The notes: generated from the letters alone by a model not told the origin. Counted from the stretch's first letter, positions 1 to 10,139 are shown. The stretch is 64,000 bases of DNA from Phycisphaerales bacterium (GCA_029260495.1 JAJDDD010000008.1:53503-117502), one strand, 5' to 3'. Program-made: numbers and translations.

Positions 1-1414
1 CAGAGCCAACGCCATCCTGTGCCTGTGCCATCACCGCGTCACCGCCGATGCCGCCGCGCCCGAAGTTATTTGTCTGGAAGTTCGCGAAGTCTTCGGTGAA
101 GCCGAGCCCGTACATGCGATCATGGAACCAGTTTGTCCAATAGAAGATGTTGGCGATCGCAGCGTCTGTGTATGTCGAGGGGTCTTGCGCAAGATCGAGT
201 GGAAAATCGAAAGTTCGAAAAGGGCTGCCCTGCGTTCGGGGGAGGTCTGGTAGATCGTCGCCGTTCACGTCGGCAAAAGCATCGACATTGTTGCCGATGA
301 GTTCATTTTGACCGTCGGGAATCCAGCCGTCCGGGCTGGCGACGGGGTCCATCGAGACGAGTGTGTCGATCATGCGCGCAACGACGGCGCCTTGTGTTCC
401 ATCAGGCGTCGCAGGTCCGGGTGAGATCGGTTCAGGACTATCGCCCGCATAGAACGAGTAGGTGGCGGACTCAACGCCGCCGTAGACCGTGTGATTATGC
501 CTTGAGAGCACGGCGCCGTCGGCAGCGTCGACATAAACGCGATAGACATCAGCGCTTTGGACGGCGCCAATCGTGATTTCAAAAGCAGCGCGAACACGCG
601 AAGGCGCCACCGGAAAATAGACAAATCGTGTGAATACAGGAAGCTGCAAATCTGCGCTGCGCGCAAAGACCTGGCGATGCTCAGTATCCGGCGCCGGAGT
701 CATCGCACGCAGCGGCTCCTTAAGTTCTGCACCGATCGCCTTGGCTGCAAGCCCCACTGCCTCCGCGCGCGAAAGCAGCGCCTGAGCGCCGCCGATCTTC
801 TCCGCCGGACTCTCAATCATGGTGCTTGAGACGGTCACCATTCGCCCCGCTCGATCGACATTGGCCCGGAGCTCAGCGCCAACGACATCAACTTCGCCAA
901 CACGCTGCTGACGCCAAATTGTCGTCACGCCGTTGGCGCTGACGCCGCGCCGGGTTGTGCGGGCGGTGAGCAGCGAGTTCTCGTCAATACGCATCAGCTC
1001 ACGGTTGGCGCGGACAAAGTCCAGCATGACCTGCTCGGGATTGACAGCGCCAATGACAGCAGGAGTCAGCATCTGACGCGTTGAGCGGATGAACTTCGGC
1101 GTGCCAAGGTGATCATCGAAGCTGATCGCCGCACCGGGGATTGAGGCGGCGAACGCCCGGCCGGCTTGAAGCCTGGCGACCTGCTCAGGCGCCGCCAGGT
1201 CTTGGGCGATGAGCGCGGCGATGGCAGGCTCATCTCGACGGATGTCGTAGGGCGCCAACCCGGAGAAAAATGGATTGGCGTGGGGATCCAGATGCTTCAT
1301 TTCGGGCCCGTGCCCAGCAAGGTCTTCATGCTGGGCTGTCGCGAAGCTCGCAGTCAAAGCCACACCAGCTGCAGCTGTCAGCCACAGCGACATCGATGCC
1401 GAACGCATCTTCAT
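1..1414 (-). CDS. M36 (fungalysin) family metallopeptidase, 5' part only
   Basis: I translated this open frame from the reverse strand; it runs off the left edge, so only about 471 N-terminal residues are present. The protein starts MKMRSASMSLWLT and has a hydrophobic signal peptide ending near ATAQ. The start is chosen at 1414 because GGGAG lies about six bases upstream. Residues about 60-300 look like a fungalysin/thermolysin propeptide (FTP/PepSY) region. Close to the edge comes the block NIFYWTNWFHDRMYGLGF, then NFQTNNFGRGG and GGDAVMAQAQDG, which are hallmarks of peptidase family M36 just before the catalytic domain. The HExxH zinc site lies beyond the window, so activity cannot be checked. 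It is probably a secreted zinc protease that matures by removing its propeptide. Confidence 0.88.
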   Translation of the reverse strand, partial: MKMRSASMSLWLTAAAGVALTASFATAQHEDLAGHGPEMKHLDPHANPFFSGLAPYDIRRDEPAIAALIAQDLAAPEQVARLQAGRAFAASIPGAAISFDDHLGTPKFIRSTRQMLTPAVIGAVNPEQVMLDFVRANRELMRIDENSLLTARTTRRGVSANGVTTIWRQQRVGEVDVVGAELRANVDRAGRMVTVSSTMIESPAEKIGGAQALLSRAEAVGLAAKAIGAELKEPLRAMTPAPDTEHRQVFARSADLQLPVFTRFVYFPVAPSRVRAAFEITIGAVQSADVYRVYVDAADGAVLSRHNHTVYGGVESATYSFYAGDSPEPISPGPATPDGTQGAVVARMIDTLVSMDPVASPDGWIPDGQNELIGNNVDAFADVNGDDLPDLPRTQGSPFRTFDFPLDLAQDPSTYTDAAIANIFYWTNWFHDRMYGLGFTEDFANFQTNNFGRGGIGGDAVMAQAQDGVGS

Positions 1415-1599
1415 ATCCACGCTCCCAATTCTGAGGACTCTCTCTCGGAACTCGCCGGCGTCACGGGGCGGCCTTCCGGCCACAACGGACGCCACATGGA
1501 GTCTACCAGCCCGCAACCGGACTCCCAAGAAAAGAACCCCGGAAAGAGGGAAGAACGGCCATCCATCAAAATGAGAGGAGCACATCGGCGAGGAAAAAG

Positions 1600-1674
1600 G
1601 GTGGCTAACGGGACTCGAACCCGCGACCTCCGAGATCACAACCCGGCGCTCTAGCCAGCTGAGCTATAGCCACC
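1600..1674 (-). tRNA. tRNA-His (GTG anticodon)
   Basis: Reading the minus strand from 1674 gives a full cloverleaf. The acceptor arms are GGTGGCTA and TAGCCACC, the D-arm contains AGCTCAGCTGG, the anticodon loop is TTGTGAT with anticodon GTG, and the T-loop is TTCGAGT. The 5' G pairs with the discriminator C, the G-1:C73 pair specific to tRNA-His, and the sequence closely resembles the E. coli tRNA-His gene as I remember it. CCA is not encoded; CTTTTT follows the 3' end. Confidence 0.97.
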
Positions 1675-1724
1675 ATCCCTTGTCAGAATCACGTCCAACA
1701 ATACGCCGATGAGCGTCGCCAGCG

Positions 1725-1753
1725 ACGATACGCCGGCCCGCCGGCTGCGTCAA
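1725..1753 (-). promoter_or_regulatory. Candidate sigma70 promoter for tRNA-His
   Basis: On the minus strand TTGACG (1748-1753) and TATCGT (1725-1730) are separated by exactly 17 bases. Transcription would start near 1718, about 45 bases before the mature tRNA 5' end. The call rests on hexamer match and spacing only. Confidence 0.4.
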
Positions 1754-1780
1754 CGGCTGCGCGCGAAGACGCCGTCGGCT

Positions 1781-1789
1781 TGCTATAAT
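1781..1789 (+). promoter_or_regulatory. Extended -10 promoter upstream of pckA
   Basis: TGCTATAAT is a perfect -10 hexamer (1784-1789) with the extended TGn motif. No good -35 lies 17 bases upstream, which is normal for extended -10 promoters. The predicted start near 1796 gives pckA a leader of about 95 bases. It faces away from the tRNA-His promoter. Confidence 0.55.
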
Positions 1790-1890
1790 TTGACCTTCCT
1801 GCGTTTATTCGGGCCTTTGCCTGCGAGCGGTCCGCCTGAACCGTTGACCAATCCAACTCTGTCACGCTTAATCGCGGAGTCGCCTTCCTT

Positions 1891-3480
1891 ATGAGCACTT
1901 CTCCCGCAGCCATCGGTATCGACCTTTCCGCCAACAATGTTCTTCGCAACCTCTCCGCGCCTGCCCTGATCGAAGAAGCGATCCGGCGCGACGAGGGCGA
2001 TCTCGCATCGAATGGCGCCTTCGTTGTCGCGACGGGGAAATACACCGGCCGGGTCCCCGATAGAAAACGCCTTGAAGACACACCTGAAATCCACGACAAC
2101 ATCTGGTGGGGCAAGGTCAATCAGCCCATCACAAGCGAGACTTTTGAGGCGCTGGAGCGGATCGCCCAGGACTATCTCGAAACTCGGGACGAGATCTTCG
2201 CGTTCGAGGGCTTCGTCGGCGCGGACCTTAAGCGCCGGCTCGGCGTCACTACCATTACCGAGCACGCATGGCAGAGTCTTTTCGTTCGCACGCTCTTCAT
2301 TCGTCCCACTCCTGAAGAGCTGGCGAGCTTCTCCTCTGACTGGCTTATCCTCAACTGTGGTTCACACTCACTCACGACGGATGAACAACGTCGGGCGGGC
2401 TATGACCACCCCGTATGTGTCGCTCAATCACTCTCGAAGAAAGTTGCTGTCATCTTCGGCACCGAATACGGCGGCGAGATGAAGAAGTCAATGTTTTATG
2501 CGATGAACTATGACATGCCCGATGTCGGCGTCTGCCCGATGCATTGCTCATCAAATGTTGACAACGATGACGATAGCAACGTCACACTCTTCTTTGGCCT
2601 CTCCGGAACAGGAAAAACAACGCTTAGCGCCGATCCCAACACCCACCTCATCGGCGACGACGAGCATGGCTGGTCTGATGACGGCGTCTTCAACTTCGAG
2701 GGCGGGTGTTACGCCAAGGCGATCAATCTTTCGGAAGAAGGTGAGCCGCAGATTTGGGACGCCATCAAATTCGGATCTGTGCTTGAAAATGTGGTGATCG
2801 ATGAAGAAACGCATGTTCCCGACTACACAGATTCCTCACTCACCGAAAACACACGCGCCACCTACCCCGTCGAGCACATTCCCGGCGCACAAATCCCCAG
2901 CGTCGGCAAACATCCTAAGAACGTCGTTTTCCTGACGGCGGATGCATTCGGCGTGCTCCCGCCCATCGCCAAGCTCACTCGCGAGCAGGCGATGTATTAC
3001 TTCATCAACGGCTACACCTCCAAACTCGCTGGCACCGAAGCGGGCGTTACCGATCCCGTCCCCAACTTCAGCCCCTGCTTTGGTGGGCCCTTCCTTGCCC
3101 GCCCGCCGCACGTCTACGCCGACATGCTCGCCGAACGCATCGACAAGCACGGCGCCGATGTCTGGCTGCTCAACACCGGCTGGTCCGGCGGGCCTTACGG
3201 CGTCGGCGCACGCTTCAAACTCGCGTACACGCGCGCGATGGTGAATGCGATCCGCGAAGGGTTGCTATCGAACGCGAGCTTCGAGCAAGATCCCGTCTTC
3301 GGCCTCCACGTTCCAACCAGCGTGCCAAACGTCCCCAGCGAGGTTCTGATGCCCCGCACTGCGTGGCATGACAAAAACGCATACGACACCAAAGCCGGCG
3401 AACTTGCAGCCAAGTTCTGCGAGAATGATCAGAAGTATGACATGCCCGACGCCGTCCGCGCAGCAGGACCGCAAGGCTGA
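1891..3480 (+). CDS. pckA: Phosphoenolpyruvate carboxykinase (ATP)
   Basis: This 529-residue protein is a normal-length ATP-dependent PEP carboxykinase. It converts oxaloacetate and ATP to phosphoenolpyruvate, ADP and CO2, the first committed step of gluconeogenesis in the cytosol. Visible motifs are the substrate loop TGKYTGR (residues about 49-55), the kinase-1 loop GLSGTGKTTLSADP (about 236-249) and the kinase-2 metal-binding stretch LIGDDEHGW followed by FNFEGGCYAK. The first loop reads TGRVPDRK where TGRSPKDK is usual, a mild divergence. It is monocistronic, with a tRNA divergent upstream and a minus-strand gene downstream. The start is the first ATG after an extended -10 promoter; a GGAG lies rather far upstream. 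Confidence 0.97.
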   Translation: MSTSPAAIGIDLSANNVLRNLSAPALIEEAIRRDEGDLASNGAFVVATGKYTGRVPDRKRLEDTPEIHDNIWWGKVNQPITSETFEALERIAQDYLETRDEIFAFEGFVGADLKRRLGVTTITEHAWQSLFVRTLFIRPTPEELASFSSDWLILNCGSHSLTTDEQRRAGYDHPVCVAQSLSKKVAVIFGTEYGGEMKKSMFYAMNYDMPDVGVCPMHCSSNVDNDDDSNVTLFFGLSGTGKTTLSADPNTHLIGDDEHGWSDDGVFNFEGGCYAKAINLSEEGEPQIWDAIKFGSVLENVVIDEETHVPDYTDSSLTENTRATYPVEHIPGAQIPSVGKHPKNVVFLTADAFGVLPPIAKLTREQAMYYFINGYTSKLAGTEAGVTDPVPNFSPCFGGPFLARPPHVYADMLAERIDKHGADVWLLNTGWSGGPYGVGARFKLAYTRAMVNAIREGLLSNASFEQDPVFGLHVPTSVPNVPSEVLMPRTAWHDKNAYDTKAGELAAKFCENDQKYDMPDAVRAAGPQG

Positions 3481-3518
3481 GCTGTAAAAACTGCATGTGG
3501 CTATTCGCAATTGAACAA

Positions 3519-4718
3519 TTACGGCGAAGCGTCAATGCGCTGCGCCGCGATATCCTTGACAACCGTGAGTGTCAAATCATTCGGCACCGGGATCGACAGG
3601 CTGTACTGGGTGATTCGCCACTCGCCATCTTCTTTGCGCAGCGCGCCCGTGCCGCGACACTCGCCGTAGCTGGCGTGCTCAAGGCGTTCATCGAACCATG
3701 CGGCTGTCCCGTCTGGTGAAACAGTAATGTTGCGCTTGGTCGGATGGTACACCCAGGCGGACTCACGTTGAAAATGAGGGGTCGCAAAAGCCTGGAACTC
3801 CGGAAGGGTCCATCGCTCGGCGCCGTCGGTGCCAAGAAAGACCGCATCGTAGGTGTAGAGGTTGAAGTATGTTTCTTCGTCTGCATGCGCAGCTGCTTGG
3901 TGAAGATCTGTAAGAACCTTACTCACAGCAAGAGCCTCAGGATCCAGGCGGGCGGGCTGCTGGCTGCGCGTGTGAAGTCCAAGGATCGTGAAAAATCGCT
4001 CCGGGGAAACGATGCCATCTTTCAGTGCAGGCTCTTCAGCGGGATCAACTGGATAGAGCCGATATGGCAAATTCTTGGCCTGCGCCGTTTGGACATAACT
4101 CTGCAATATCTTCTGTCGAGGTTCGTCGGTCTGATCGATGAGCACTGACACAGGCTGGTTCTTGAAGAGTTGGATGTTCGCAACCACATAATTGTTCGGC
4201 AGCACACCCGGGAAGGCCACAATGGACGCGAGATGGTCAACATTCTCGATGCCAACCGCAAAAGCGCTCACGCCTCCAACAAAACCGCCCGCGAGATGAA
4301 AGCGATCATCACGAATGTTGTAGATACGCGTGAGGTGCTCAAAAAATGCAGGGGCGAGAACGTAGGCTCTCGCGTCCCACTTCGCCCCCATCGGAGCCAG
4401 GGGTGAGATAAGTATCCAGCCGCGACGTTTCGCTTCGTCAGCGTAAGTGTCCATGATTTCAGCGATATCCAACTCCATCTGGTCGCGCTGGGCGAAGCAA
4501 ATGACTGCAGGAGCTGGGATAGCAGGGTCATAATCGGGCGGAAGGGCGACCGCGTAGCGAAGATCAACTTCGACGCCGGAGTAGTTGAGCTTCAGCGTCT
4601 TGATGCTGAAAGCAGGTTGCTCCGCATCTGCCTCATCTGCCAAAACAGGGGTGGCGGTGATAAGCAAAACGATTGCGAAGCTTGCGAGGGCTAGAACTGC
4701 GGATCTACACATCAACAT
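3519..4718 (-). CDS. Secreted alpha/beta-hydrolase-like protein with C-terminal SnoaL-like domain
   Basis: The protein has 399 residues. An N-terminal signal peptide (residues 1-27, ending PVLA) is followed by an esterase-like alpha/beta-hydrolase region (about 40-235; LRYAVALPPDYDP, then PAVICFAQ). At the expected nucleophile elbow the sequence reads HLAGGFVGGVSAF, so the serine of G-x-S-x-G is replaced by Phe and the usual hydrolase mechanism is doubtful. Residues about 265-390 (KVLTDLHQAAAHADEETYF, later WRITQYSLSIPV) resemble a SnoaL/NTF2-like fold. AAGGAG nine bases upstream supports the start. Substrate and role are unknown. It could be a non-catalytic binding protein at the cell surface. 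Confidence 0.6.
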   Translation of the reverse strand: MLMCRSAVLALASFAIVLLITATPVLADEADAEQPAFSIKTLKLNYSGVEVDLRYAVALPPDYDPAIPAPAVICFAQRDQMELDIAEIMDTYADEAKRRGWILISPLAPMGAKWDARAYVLAPAFFEHLTRIYNIRDDRFHLAGGFVGGVSAFAVGIENVDHLASIVAFPGVLPNNYVVANIQLFKNQPVSVLIDQTDEPRQKILQSYVQTAQAKNLPYRLYPVDPAEEPALKDGIVSPERFFTILGLHTRSQQPARLDPEALAVSKVLTDLHQAAAHADEETYFNLYTYDAVFLGTDGAERWTLPEFQAFATPHFQRESAWVYHPTKRNITVSPDGTAAWFDERLEHASYGECRGTGALRKEDGEWRITQYSLSIPVPNDLTLTVVKDIAAQRIDASP

Positions 4719-4827
4719 GGGCGAGTTCTCCTTTTCAGCAATGCAAAATCAACCCGGGAAAGTGTACCGACGAATCGCGGATGAAGATGCGTATGGGGAC
4801 GCTGGCCCGAGAAGTGCGAGGCGCCGG

Positions 4828-6066
4828 TCAGGCGGCGTCGACAGCGCTGTGGCCGCTGACAGCCTCAGTGGTGATGCGGCTGGCGAGGCCGATCGCAGCG
4901 CGCAGCTCGGAAGCGATCCAGCGGAGCTCATCATCATTTCTGGAGGTGAAGAAGCCGTGCATTCGTGTCTTGCCGTCCAGATCATGCGTATGCACCTGAA
5001 GGTTATAGACGGGCCGATCGTTGACCTCCATCCCGCTGGGCGCAAAGTGGATATCGGTAATTTCAGCGGTTCGCCATTGTTTGGTGTCAGTCTTGAAGAG
5101 TCCGGCGCGATTGATCATGAGCGTGTCGCTCATAACGTCAATGATCGCTACCCGACGGGCGAGACTAAAAGCGTACAACGCTGTGCTAACCCCGATCGCC
5201 CAGAACACAGCGATAAGAACCCATACAAACAATGACGACGCAGCGTGAGTGGCCGAGCCTTGGTTGATCGAGAAGACAAAACCTCCGGTGAAGAGCGCCA
5301 TGAAGCTGTTCCACATGATCGAAAAACCAAGCATGGCCCGGTTTGCCCCCTTGAAGCCGCGCGGTGGCAACGTGATGGTAAGTTGATTCTCTCCGCGCAT
5401 GACGGTCGCATCGCTTGAAGCAGGCTGCAACAGGTCCGTGTCGTTGGCGCCAGGTGATGACGTCGCTGCCGAAACCACAGCGACTTCGGGAGCGCTCGCG
5501 CCGGGCGTGAACGACGTCGCATTGGCGCATCGCTCGGAAATCGTATGGGCGATAGGCTCAAGCAGGCTCCGCGGGTATCCAAATGTTATCATCCGACGGC
5601 GCTTGCGCGTTCGGACGTGCGCAATCAAAACCGCGAGGTCCGCGAGCGGGCTGCCGCTGCGAACAGGTTGACCATTGACCCGAGCAGAGCCGACATGCAC
5701 GTCGAGGCGCTCAATCTGATCAAGCAGCTGCCGACGGGTCCATCGCAAAAAAACCAGCCGATCTATAACGCGGAGGGACTGATCGTCCAGTTCAATCGTG
5801 GTGACGCCGAACGCAATGCTGAGGACGATCAGATCAAACACCACACTAAAAATGAGAAAAGGCGCCGCGACAGCGATCCCAAAGAGGCCTGATCCCGCTC
5901 CAAATGAGTGCATAAACTGCCAAGCCCCAAATCCTGCGGGGACAGCTCCGAAAACAGTCATAAAGAGGGCGATCCAGCCGAGGGGGCCGAGCTGGCGTCT
6001 GGGCAACTCAAAAACGAGCGATCGACCTATTTGTGTGGGTTGAATGACGGCGGGACTCTTTTGCAT
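4828..6066 (-). CDS. Conserved-looking membrane protein, function unknown
   Basis: I do not recognise the family. The 412-residue protein has two hydrophobic hairpins. The first covers about residues 30-95 (PLGWIALFMTVFGAV, then FLIFSVVFDLIVLSIAF). The second covers about 240-310 and includes SSLFVWVLIAVFWAIGVS. Each hairpin is followed by a soluble stretch that looks PH-like (TTIELDDQSLRVIDR and AIIDVMSDTLMINR), so the protein may be an internal duplication of a two-TM plus PH-like unit. ATG at 6066 is preferred over an upstream in-frame TTG. It diverges from the nitroreductase gene and lies about 110 bases upstream of the hydrolase-like gene on the same strand. Confidence 0.5.
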   Translation of the reverse strand: MQKSPAVIQPTQIGRSLVFELPRRQLGPLGWIALFMTVFGAVPAGFGAWQFMHSFGAGSGLFGIAVAAPFLIFSVVFDLIVLSIAFGVTTIELDDQSLRVIDRLVFLRWTRRQLLDQIERLDVHVGSARVNGQPVRSGSPLADLAVLIAHVRTRKRRRMITFGYPRSLLEPIAHTISERCANATSFTPGASAPEVAVVSAATSSPGANDTDLLQPASSDATVMRGENQLTITLPPRGFKGANRAMLGFSIMWNSFMALFTGGFVFSINQGSATHAASSLFVWVLIAVFWAIGVSTALYAFSLARRVAIIDVMSDTLMINRAGLFKTDTKQWRTAEITDIHFAPSGMEVNDRPVYNLQVHTHDLDGKTRMHGFFTSRNDDELRWIASELRAAIGLASRITTEAVSGHSAVDAA

Positions 6067-6161
6067 GGTCGCGCTCAATCCGGGTGGCGTAGGAAATTTG
6101 AGGACTGCGTTTTACAGGATCGGCCATCTCACCGCGTCCCGAAAGCGTTATCCTCATGCGC

Positions 6162-6866
6162 ATGAGTGAGAACAATCGTAAGTTGCTTGAGAGTTTGCCG
6201 CAGCCGGAGTGGGTCGAGCACAAGCCCTACGACCCCGGTGCAGCCCCACTGGAAGGCGCCAGGCGTTTCTATGAGATCATGCGTCAACGGCGGACGATTC
6301 GGGAGTATTCGAGCAGGCCGGTCTCCCGCGAGACAATCGAAATGATCGTCCGCGCCGCAACGACCGCGCCAAGCGGGGCGAACAAGCAACCCTGGCGGTT
6401 CGTCTGTGTGCAAAATCCCGAGTTGAAGCGCAAGATTCGAATCGCTGCCGAAGAAGAGGAACGTGAGTTTTACGAAAAGCGAGCGAGTGAAGAATGGCTC
6501 CGCGATCTCGCCCCACTGGGCACCGATTCAAACAAGGAGTTCCTCGAGATTGCGCCCTGGCTGATTGTCGTCTTCAAGCTGGTCAAGACAGACGACGGCG
6601 GCCAGGTGTACTACCTGAACGAATCCGTCGGGCTCGCATGCGGCCTGCTCATCGCAGCGGCACATCATGCAGGGCTCGCAACGCTCACACATACACCCAG
6701 CCCAATGGGGTTCTTGACTAAAGTCTTGAAGAGACCCGCGCACGAGCGGCCCTTCCTGCTCATCCCGGTCGGGTATCCAGCAGAGAACATTCGCGTGCCA
6801 AAGAAAGCAGTTGAACGCCACAACCTCGAAGACGTCATGGTGATTGACCTGCACAACGAAAAATAA
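6162..6866 (+). CDS. Nitroreductase-family flavoprotein, iodotyrosine-deiodinase type
   Basis: This 234-residue protein is a nitroreductase-fold FMN enzyme (RRTIREYSSRPVS at 43-55, TAPSGANKQPW at 68-78). It aligns best with the iodotyrosine deiodinase branch. The EEEE-REFY stretch supplies Glu100 and Tyr104, four residues apart, and NKEF supplies Lys125, matching the human Glu157/Tyr161/Lys182 lid that binds the halotyrosine zwitterion. LATLTHTP (172-179) matches the flavin-contacting Thr region, and RPAHERPFLLIPVGYP is also typical. Reductive dehalogenation of halotyrosines is the likely activity (inference). A TATCCT hexamer sits seven bases before ATG 6162; ATG 6156 is an alternative start. 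The gene ends three bases from leuS, tail to tail. Confidence 0.82.
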   Translation: MSENNRKLLESLPQPEWVEHKPYDPGAAPLEGARRFYEIMRQRRTIREYSSRPVSRETIEMIVRAATTAPSGANKQPWRFVCVQNPELKRKIRIAAEEEEREFYEKRASEEWLRDLAPLGTDSNKEFLEIAPWLIVVFKLVKTDDGGQVYYLNESVGLACGLLIAAAHHAGLATLTHTPSPMGFLTKVLKRPAHERPFLLIPVGYPAENIRVPKKAVERHNLEDVMVIDLHNEK

Positions 6867-6869
6867 GCA

Positions 6870-9800
6870 TCAGTTCGCGACGATGTTGACCGTTCTTCCG
6901 GGCACAACAATCACCTTGCGCACCGTCTTGCCTTCAAGGAACTTCTGCACTCGTTCGTCGGCGAGCGCCGCCTCCTCTACGGCATTTGGATCAGCGTCGG
7001 CGGCAATCGTAATCTTCGAGCGAACCTTGCCCAGGATCTGAATTGGAATCTCGATTGTCGCTTCAACGAGAAGCGCTGCATCGGCCTCCGGGAATGGCTC
7101 AAAGGCAATAGTCTTCTCATGACCCATCCGTGACCAGAGCTCCTCAGCAATGTGCGGCGCCAGCGGAGCCAGCATCTGCGCAATTGGCGTCGCGACCTCA
7201 ACCGGCAAGGCGCCGTGCTCAGCCACTACCTGAGTCAGATGATTATTCAGCTCAATGAGCTTGGCGATCGCGGTGTTGAATGCAAGCGACTGAAAATCCT
7301 TGCGAACGCCGGCAATGGTCTTATGAAGCAGGCGTTGAGTCTCATCATCAGCGCAAGCAGCGTCGCCCTCACTCGCGACGCAAAGATCGCCCGTCTCTTC
7401 ATCGATGAAGTTGCGCCAGACGCGCTGCAGAAACCGATGAACCCCGACAATGTCACGCGTATTCCAAGGCTTGGAGGCATCCAGCGGGCCCATGTACATT
7501 TCATACAGGCGAAGTGTGTCTGCGCCATACTCATGGCAAATCTCATCCGGCGGAATGATGTTCCTCAGGCTCTTGCCCATCTTCCCGAACTCACGGGTGA
7601 CAGGCTTGCCTTGATAAGTGAACTGATCATTTGTGCCAGCGACAGCCTCAACCTCAGCAGCTTCAACATATACGCCGCGCTCATCGGTGAAGGCCGGCGC
7701 CTGGATATAGCCTTGGTTAAACAGCTTGCCGAACGGCTCAGGCGTCGAAATATGCCCCAAGTCGAAGAGAATCTTGTGCCAGAATCGCGCGTAAAGAAGA
7801 TGGAGCACAGCATGCTCAGCCCCGCCAACATAAAGATCAACGCCGCCGAAGTGGTGCTGGTCGGGATCAAATGGCGCCGCCGTTGATGCCGGCGCGCCGT
7901 CCTTCCGGCTCAGCATCCAGTATCGCTCGACATCAGACGAGCAAAGCAACTCATCATTCGCAGGGTCAAGATACCGCAGGTAGTACCAGCATGAGCCAGC
8001 CCACTGCGGCATCGTGTTCAGCTCGCGCGTGTATTGCTTAGGGCCCTCGCCGAGATCAAGTGTCACCGTCCGCCATTCCTTCGCCCGACCCAGCGGCGGC
8101 TCCGGCGCAGCGGTTTCATCATCGGTGACACGCGGCGCGTAATCATCAATCTCAGGAAGCTCCACAGGGAGCATGGACTCACGCAGAGCGATCGGACGCC
8201 CGGATTCATCGTAAACAATAGGAAAAGGCTCGCCCCAATAGCGCTGCCGGCTGAAAAGCCAGTCGCGGAGCTTGTAGTTGATAGCCCGGCTGCCAAACTT
8301 CTTTTCCTCAAGCCAATCAATCATGCGATGCTTGGCCTCCCCAGTTGGAAGCCCATCGACAACAGGCGAGTTGACCGCAATGCCGGGCTCAGGAGAAGCG
8401 GCGCCGACAAGGCGTGTATACCGAGCTTTTTCAAATGATTTCGTAGCCCCAGCTCGACCAAGCTCAATGACATTCGCAAGAGTTTCGAGCCACTGCTGCT
8501 GAACAACACCCCGTTGCGCGCCAACGCCGCCGGGGCGATCAGGCGTATCAACAGCCGAGACCCCATCAGGATCTTCCAAAGCCTTGCGCTGCTTGGCGAT
8601 GCGCATAAGCGCTTGCGGGTATTCATCAACGGAAGCGCCTTTCGCCGTGACGAAGCCAACAAAATCTGCAAGCGCAAGCTCCCAGCCCATGGGGAAATCT
8701 GTAGCCGGCGCCTGGGTCAGGAACCAGGACGCAGCGTGGATCGCGCGCGGATACACAACATCACGAATAGGAAGCCCGAACTGCTCCGCAAACTCAAAGT
8801 CGCGCTGATCATGCGCAGGAACCGCCATAATCGCGCCCGTGCCATACGCCATCAGAACATAATCAGCAATGAAAATCGGAATGCTCTCACCGTTGACAGG
8901 ATTCGTGGCATAAGCGCCGGTGAAAACACCTGTCTTCTTGCGCGATTCCACCTGGCGCTCAACATCGGACTTGCTTGCAGCAAAAGCGCGATAGGCAGCC
9001 ACCGCGTCCCGCGGAGTCTTCGCCACCTGTTCATGGCCGCGCCATTTTTCAGGCGCCTCCTGAGGCCACGAACGAGCAACGAGCTTGTCGACAAGCGAAT
9101 GCTCAGGCGCGAGCACCATATAGGTGGCGCCAAAGAGCGTATCCGGACGTGTCGTAAAAACAACGATCGGACCAGCGCTTAATTCAAAGCTGACATGCGC
9201 ACCCTCAGAACGGCCAATCCAGTTCCGCTGCATAAGCTTGATAGGCTCAGGCCAATCGACGCGCTCAATATCCTCCAAAAGGCGCTCAGCGTATTTCGTA
9301 ATGCGCATTTTCCACTGCTTGAGTGGTCGTTTGTAGACGGGATGGTTCCCTCGCTCGCTTTTGCCATCCGCGGTCACTTCTTCGTTCGCCAACACAGTCC
9401 CAAGCGCCGGACACCAGTTGACCGGAGCCTCGCTGAGATACGCCAGCCGGTGCGCGTCGACAGCGGCGCGCCTTTCATTGTCGGTGAGGGCAGCCCACGG
9501 CTTGCCGACAGAAATCTCATCGCATTCAGGCTCAAGATCGCCGGACTCAAAGGCGCCGATCAGTTCTGAAATTGGACGGGCTCTGTTTTCGCGCTCGTCA
9601 AACCACGAGTTGAATATCTGGAGAAAGATCCATTGCGTCCATTTATAGAACGCGACATCCGTCGTCGCGACGGAGCGCGCCGCGTCATGTCCCAGGCCGA
9701 GACGGCGCAGCTGCCGACGCATATTGGCGATATTCGTCTCGGTCGTGACGCGCGGATGCTGACCCGTCTGAACGGCGAATTGCTCCGCAGGGAGGCCGAA

Positions 9801-10139
9801 TGCGTCGTACCCCATCGCGTGCAGAACATTGTGCCCCGTCATCCGGCTGAATCGAGCGAAAATGTCCGTCGCGATATACCCAAGCGGATGCCCGACATGC
9901 AGGCCCGCGCCGGAGGGGTAGGGGAACATATCGAGGATGTATTTCTTAGGCGCGCCGATAAAGCTATCGAATCCGCTCTCGCCTGGGTTCGGCGAATGGA
10001 AGGTCTGGTTGGCATCCCAGAAGTCCTGCCAGCGGGCTTCGATCTTGTTCGCGAGCGCCGCGTTGTAGCGGTGGGCAGGCGCGCGTCCGGCGACAGCGGA
10101 GGAGCCGGAGCTGGGTTTGATGGCGTGTGCTTCTGACAT
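6870..10139 (-). CDS. leuS: Leucyl-tRNA synthetase
   Basis: This class I synthetase charges tRNA-Leu in the cytosol. The HIGH motif is HVGH (81-84, in [12 protein letters not shown]). The CP1 editing domain shows [19 protein letters not shown] and [19 protein letters not shown]. The second catalytic signature reads KMGKS (about residue 852) instead of KMSKS. The C-terminal anticodon-binding and LeuRS tail regions are complete (LGKVRSKI near the end). At 1089 residues it is more than 200 longer than E. coli LeuS. The extra length lies partly in an insertion after residue about 150 and partly inside the editing domain, including a segment between PIRDVVYP and [21 protein letters not shown] hexamer lies ten bases before the ATG. 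Confidence 0.97.
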   Translation of the reverse strand: MSEAHAIKPSSGSSAVAGRAPAHRYNAALANKIEARWQDFWDANQTFHSPNPGESGFDSFIGAPKKYILDMFPYPSGAGLHVGHPLGYIATDIFARFSRMTGHNVLHAMGYDAFGLPAEQFAVQTGQHPRVTTETNIANMRRQLRRLGLGHDAARSVATTDVAFYKWTQWIFLQIFNSWFDERENRARPISELIGAFESGDLEPECDEISVGKPWAALTDNERRAAVDAHRLAYLSEAPVNWCPALGTVLANEEVTADGKSERGNHPVYKRPLKQWKMRITKYAERLLEDIERVDWPEPIKLMQRNWIGRSEGAHVSFELSAGPIVVFTTRPDTLFGATYMVLAPEHSLVDKLVARSWPQEAPEKWRGHEQVAKTPRDAVAAYRAFAASKSDVERQVESRKKTGVFTGAYATNPVNGESIPIFIADYVLMAYGTGAIMAVPAHDQRDFEFAEQFGLPIRDVVYPRAIHAASWFLTQAPATDFPMGWELALADFVGFVTAKGASVDEYPQALMRIAKQRKALEDPDGVSAVDTPDRPGGVGAQRGVVQQQWLETLANVIELGRAGATKSFEKARYTRLVGAASPEPGIAVNSPVVDGLPTGEAKHRMIDWLEEKKFGSRAINYKLRDWLFSRQRYWGEPFPIVYDESGRPIALRESMLPVELPEIDDYAPRVTDDETAAPEPPLGRAKEWRTVTLDLGEGPKQYTRELNTMPQWAGSCWYYLRYLDPANDELLCSSDVERYWMLSRKDGAPASTAAPFDPDQHHFGGVDLYVGGAEHAVLHLLYARFWHKILFDLGHISTPEPFGKLFNQGYIQAPAFTDERGVYVEAAEVEAVAGTNDQFTYQGKPVTREFGKMGKSLRNIIPPDEICHEYGADTLRLYEMYMGPLDASKPWNTRDIVGVHRFLQRVWRNFIDEETGDLCVASEGDAACADDETQRLLHKTIAGVRKDFQSLAFNTAIAKLIELNNHLTQVVAEHGALPVEVATPIAQMLAPLAPHIAEELWSRMGHEKTIAFEPFPEADAALLVEATIEIPIQILGKVRSKITIAADADPNAVEEAALADERVQKFLEGKTVRKVIVVPGRTVNIVAN

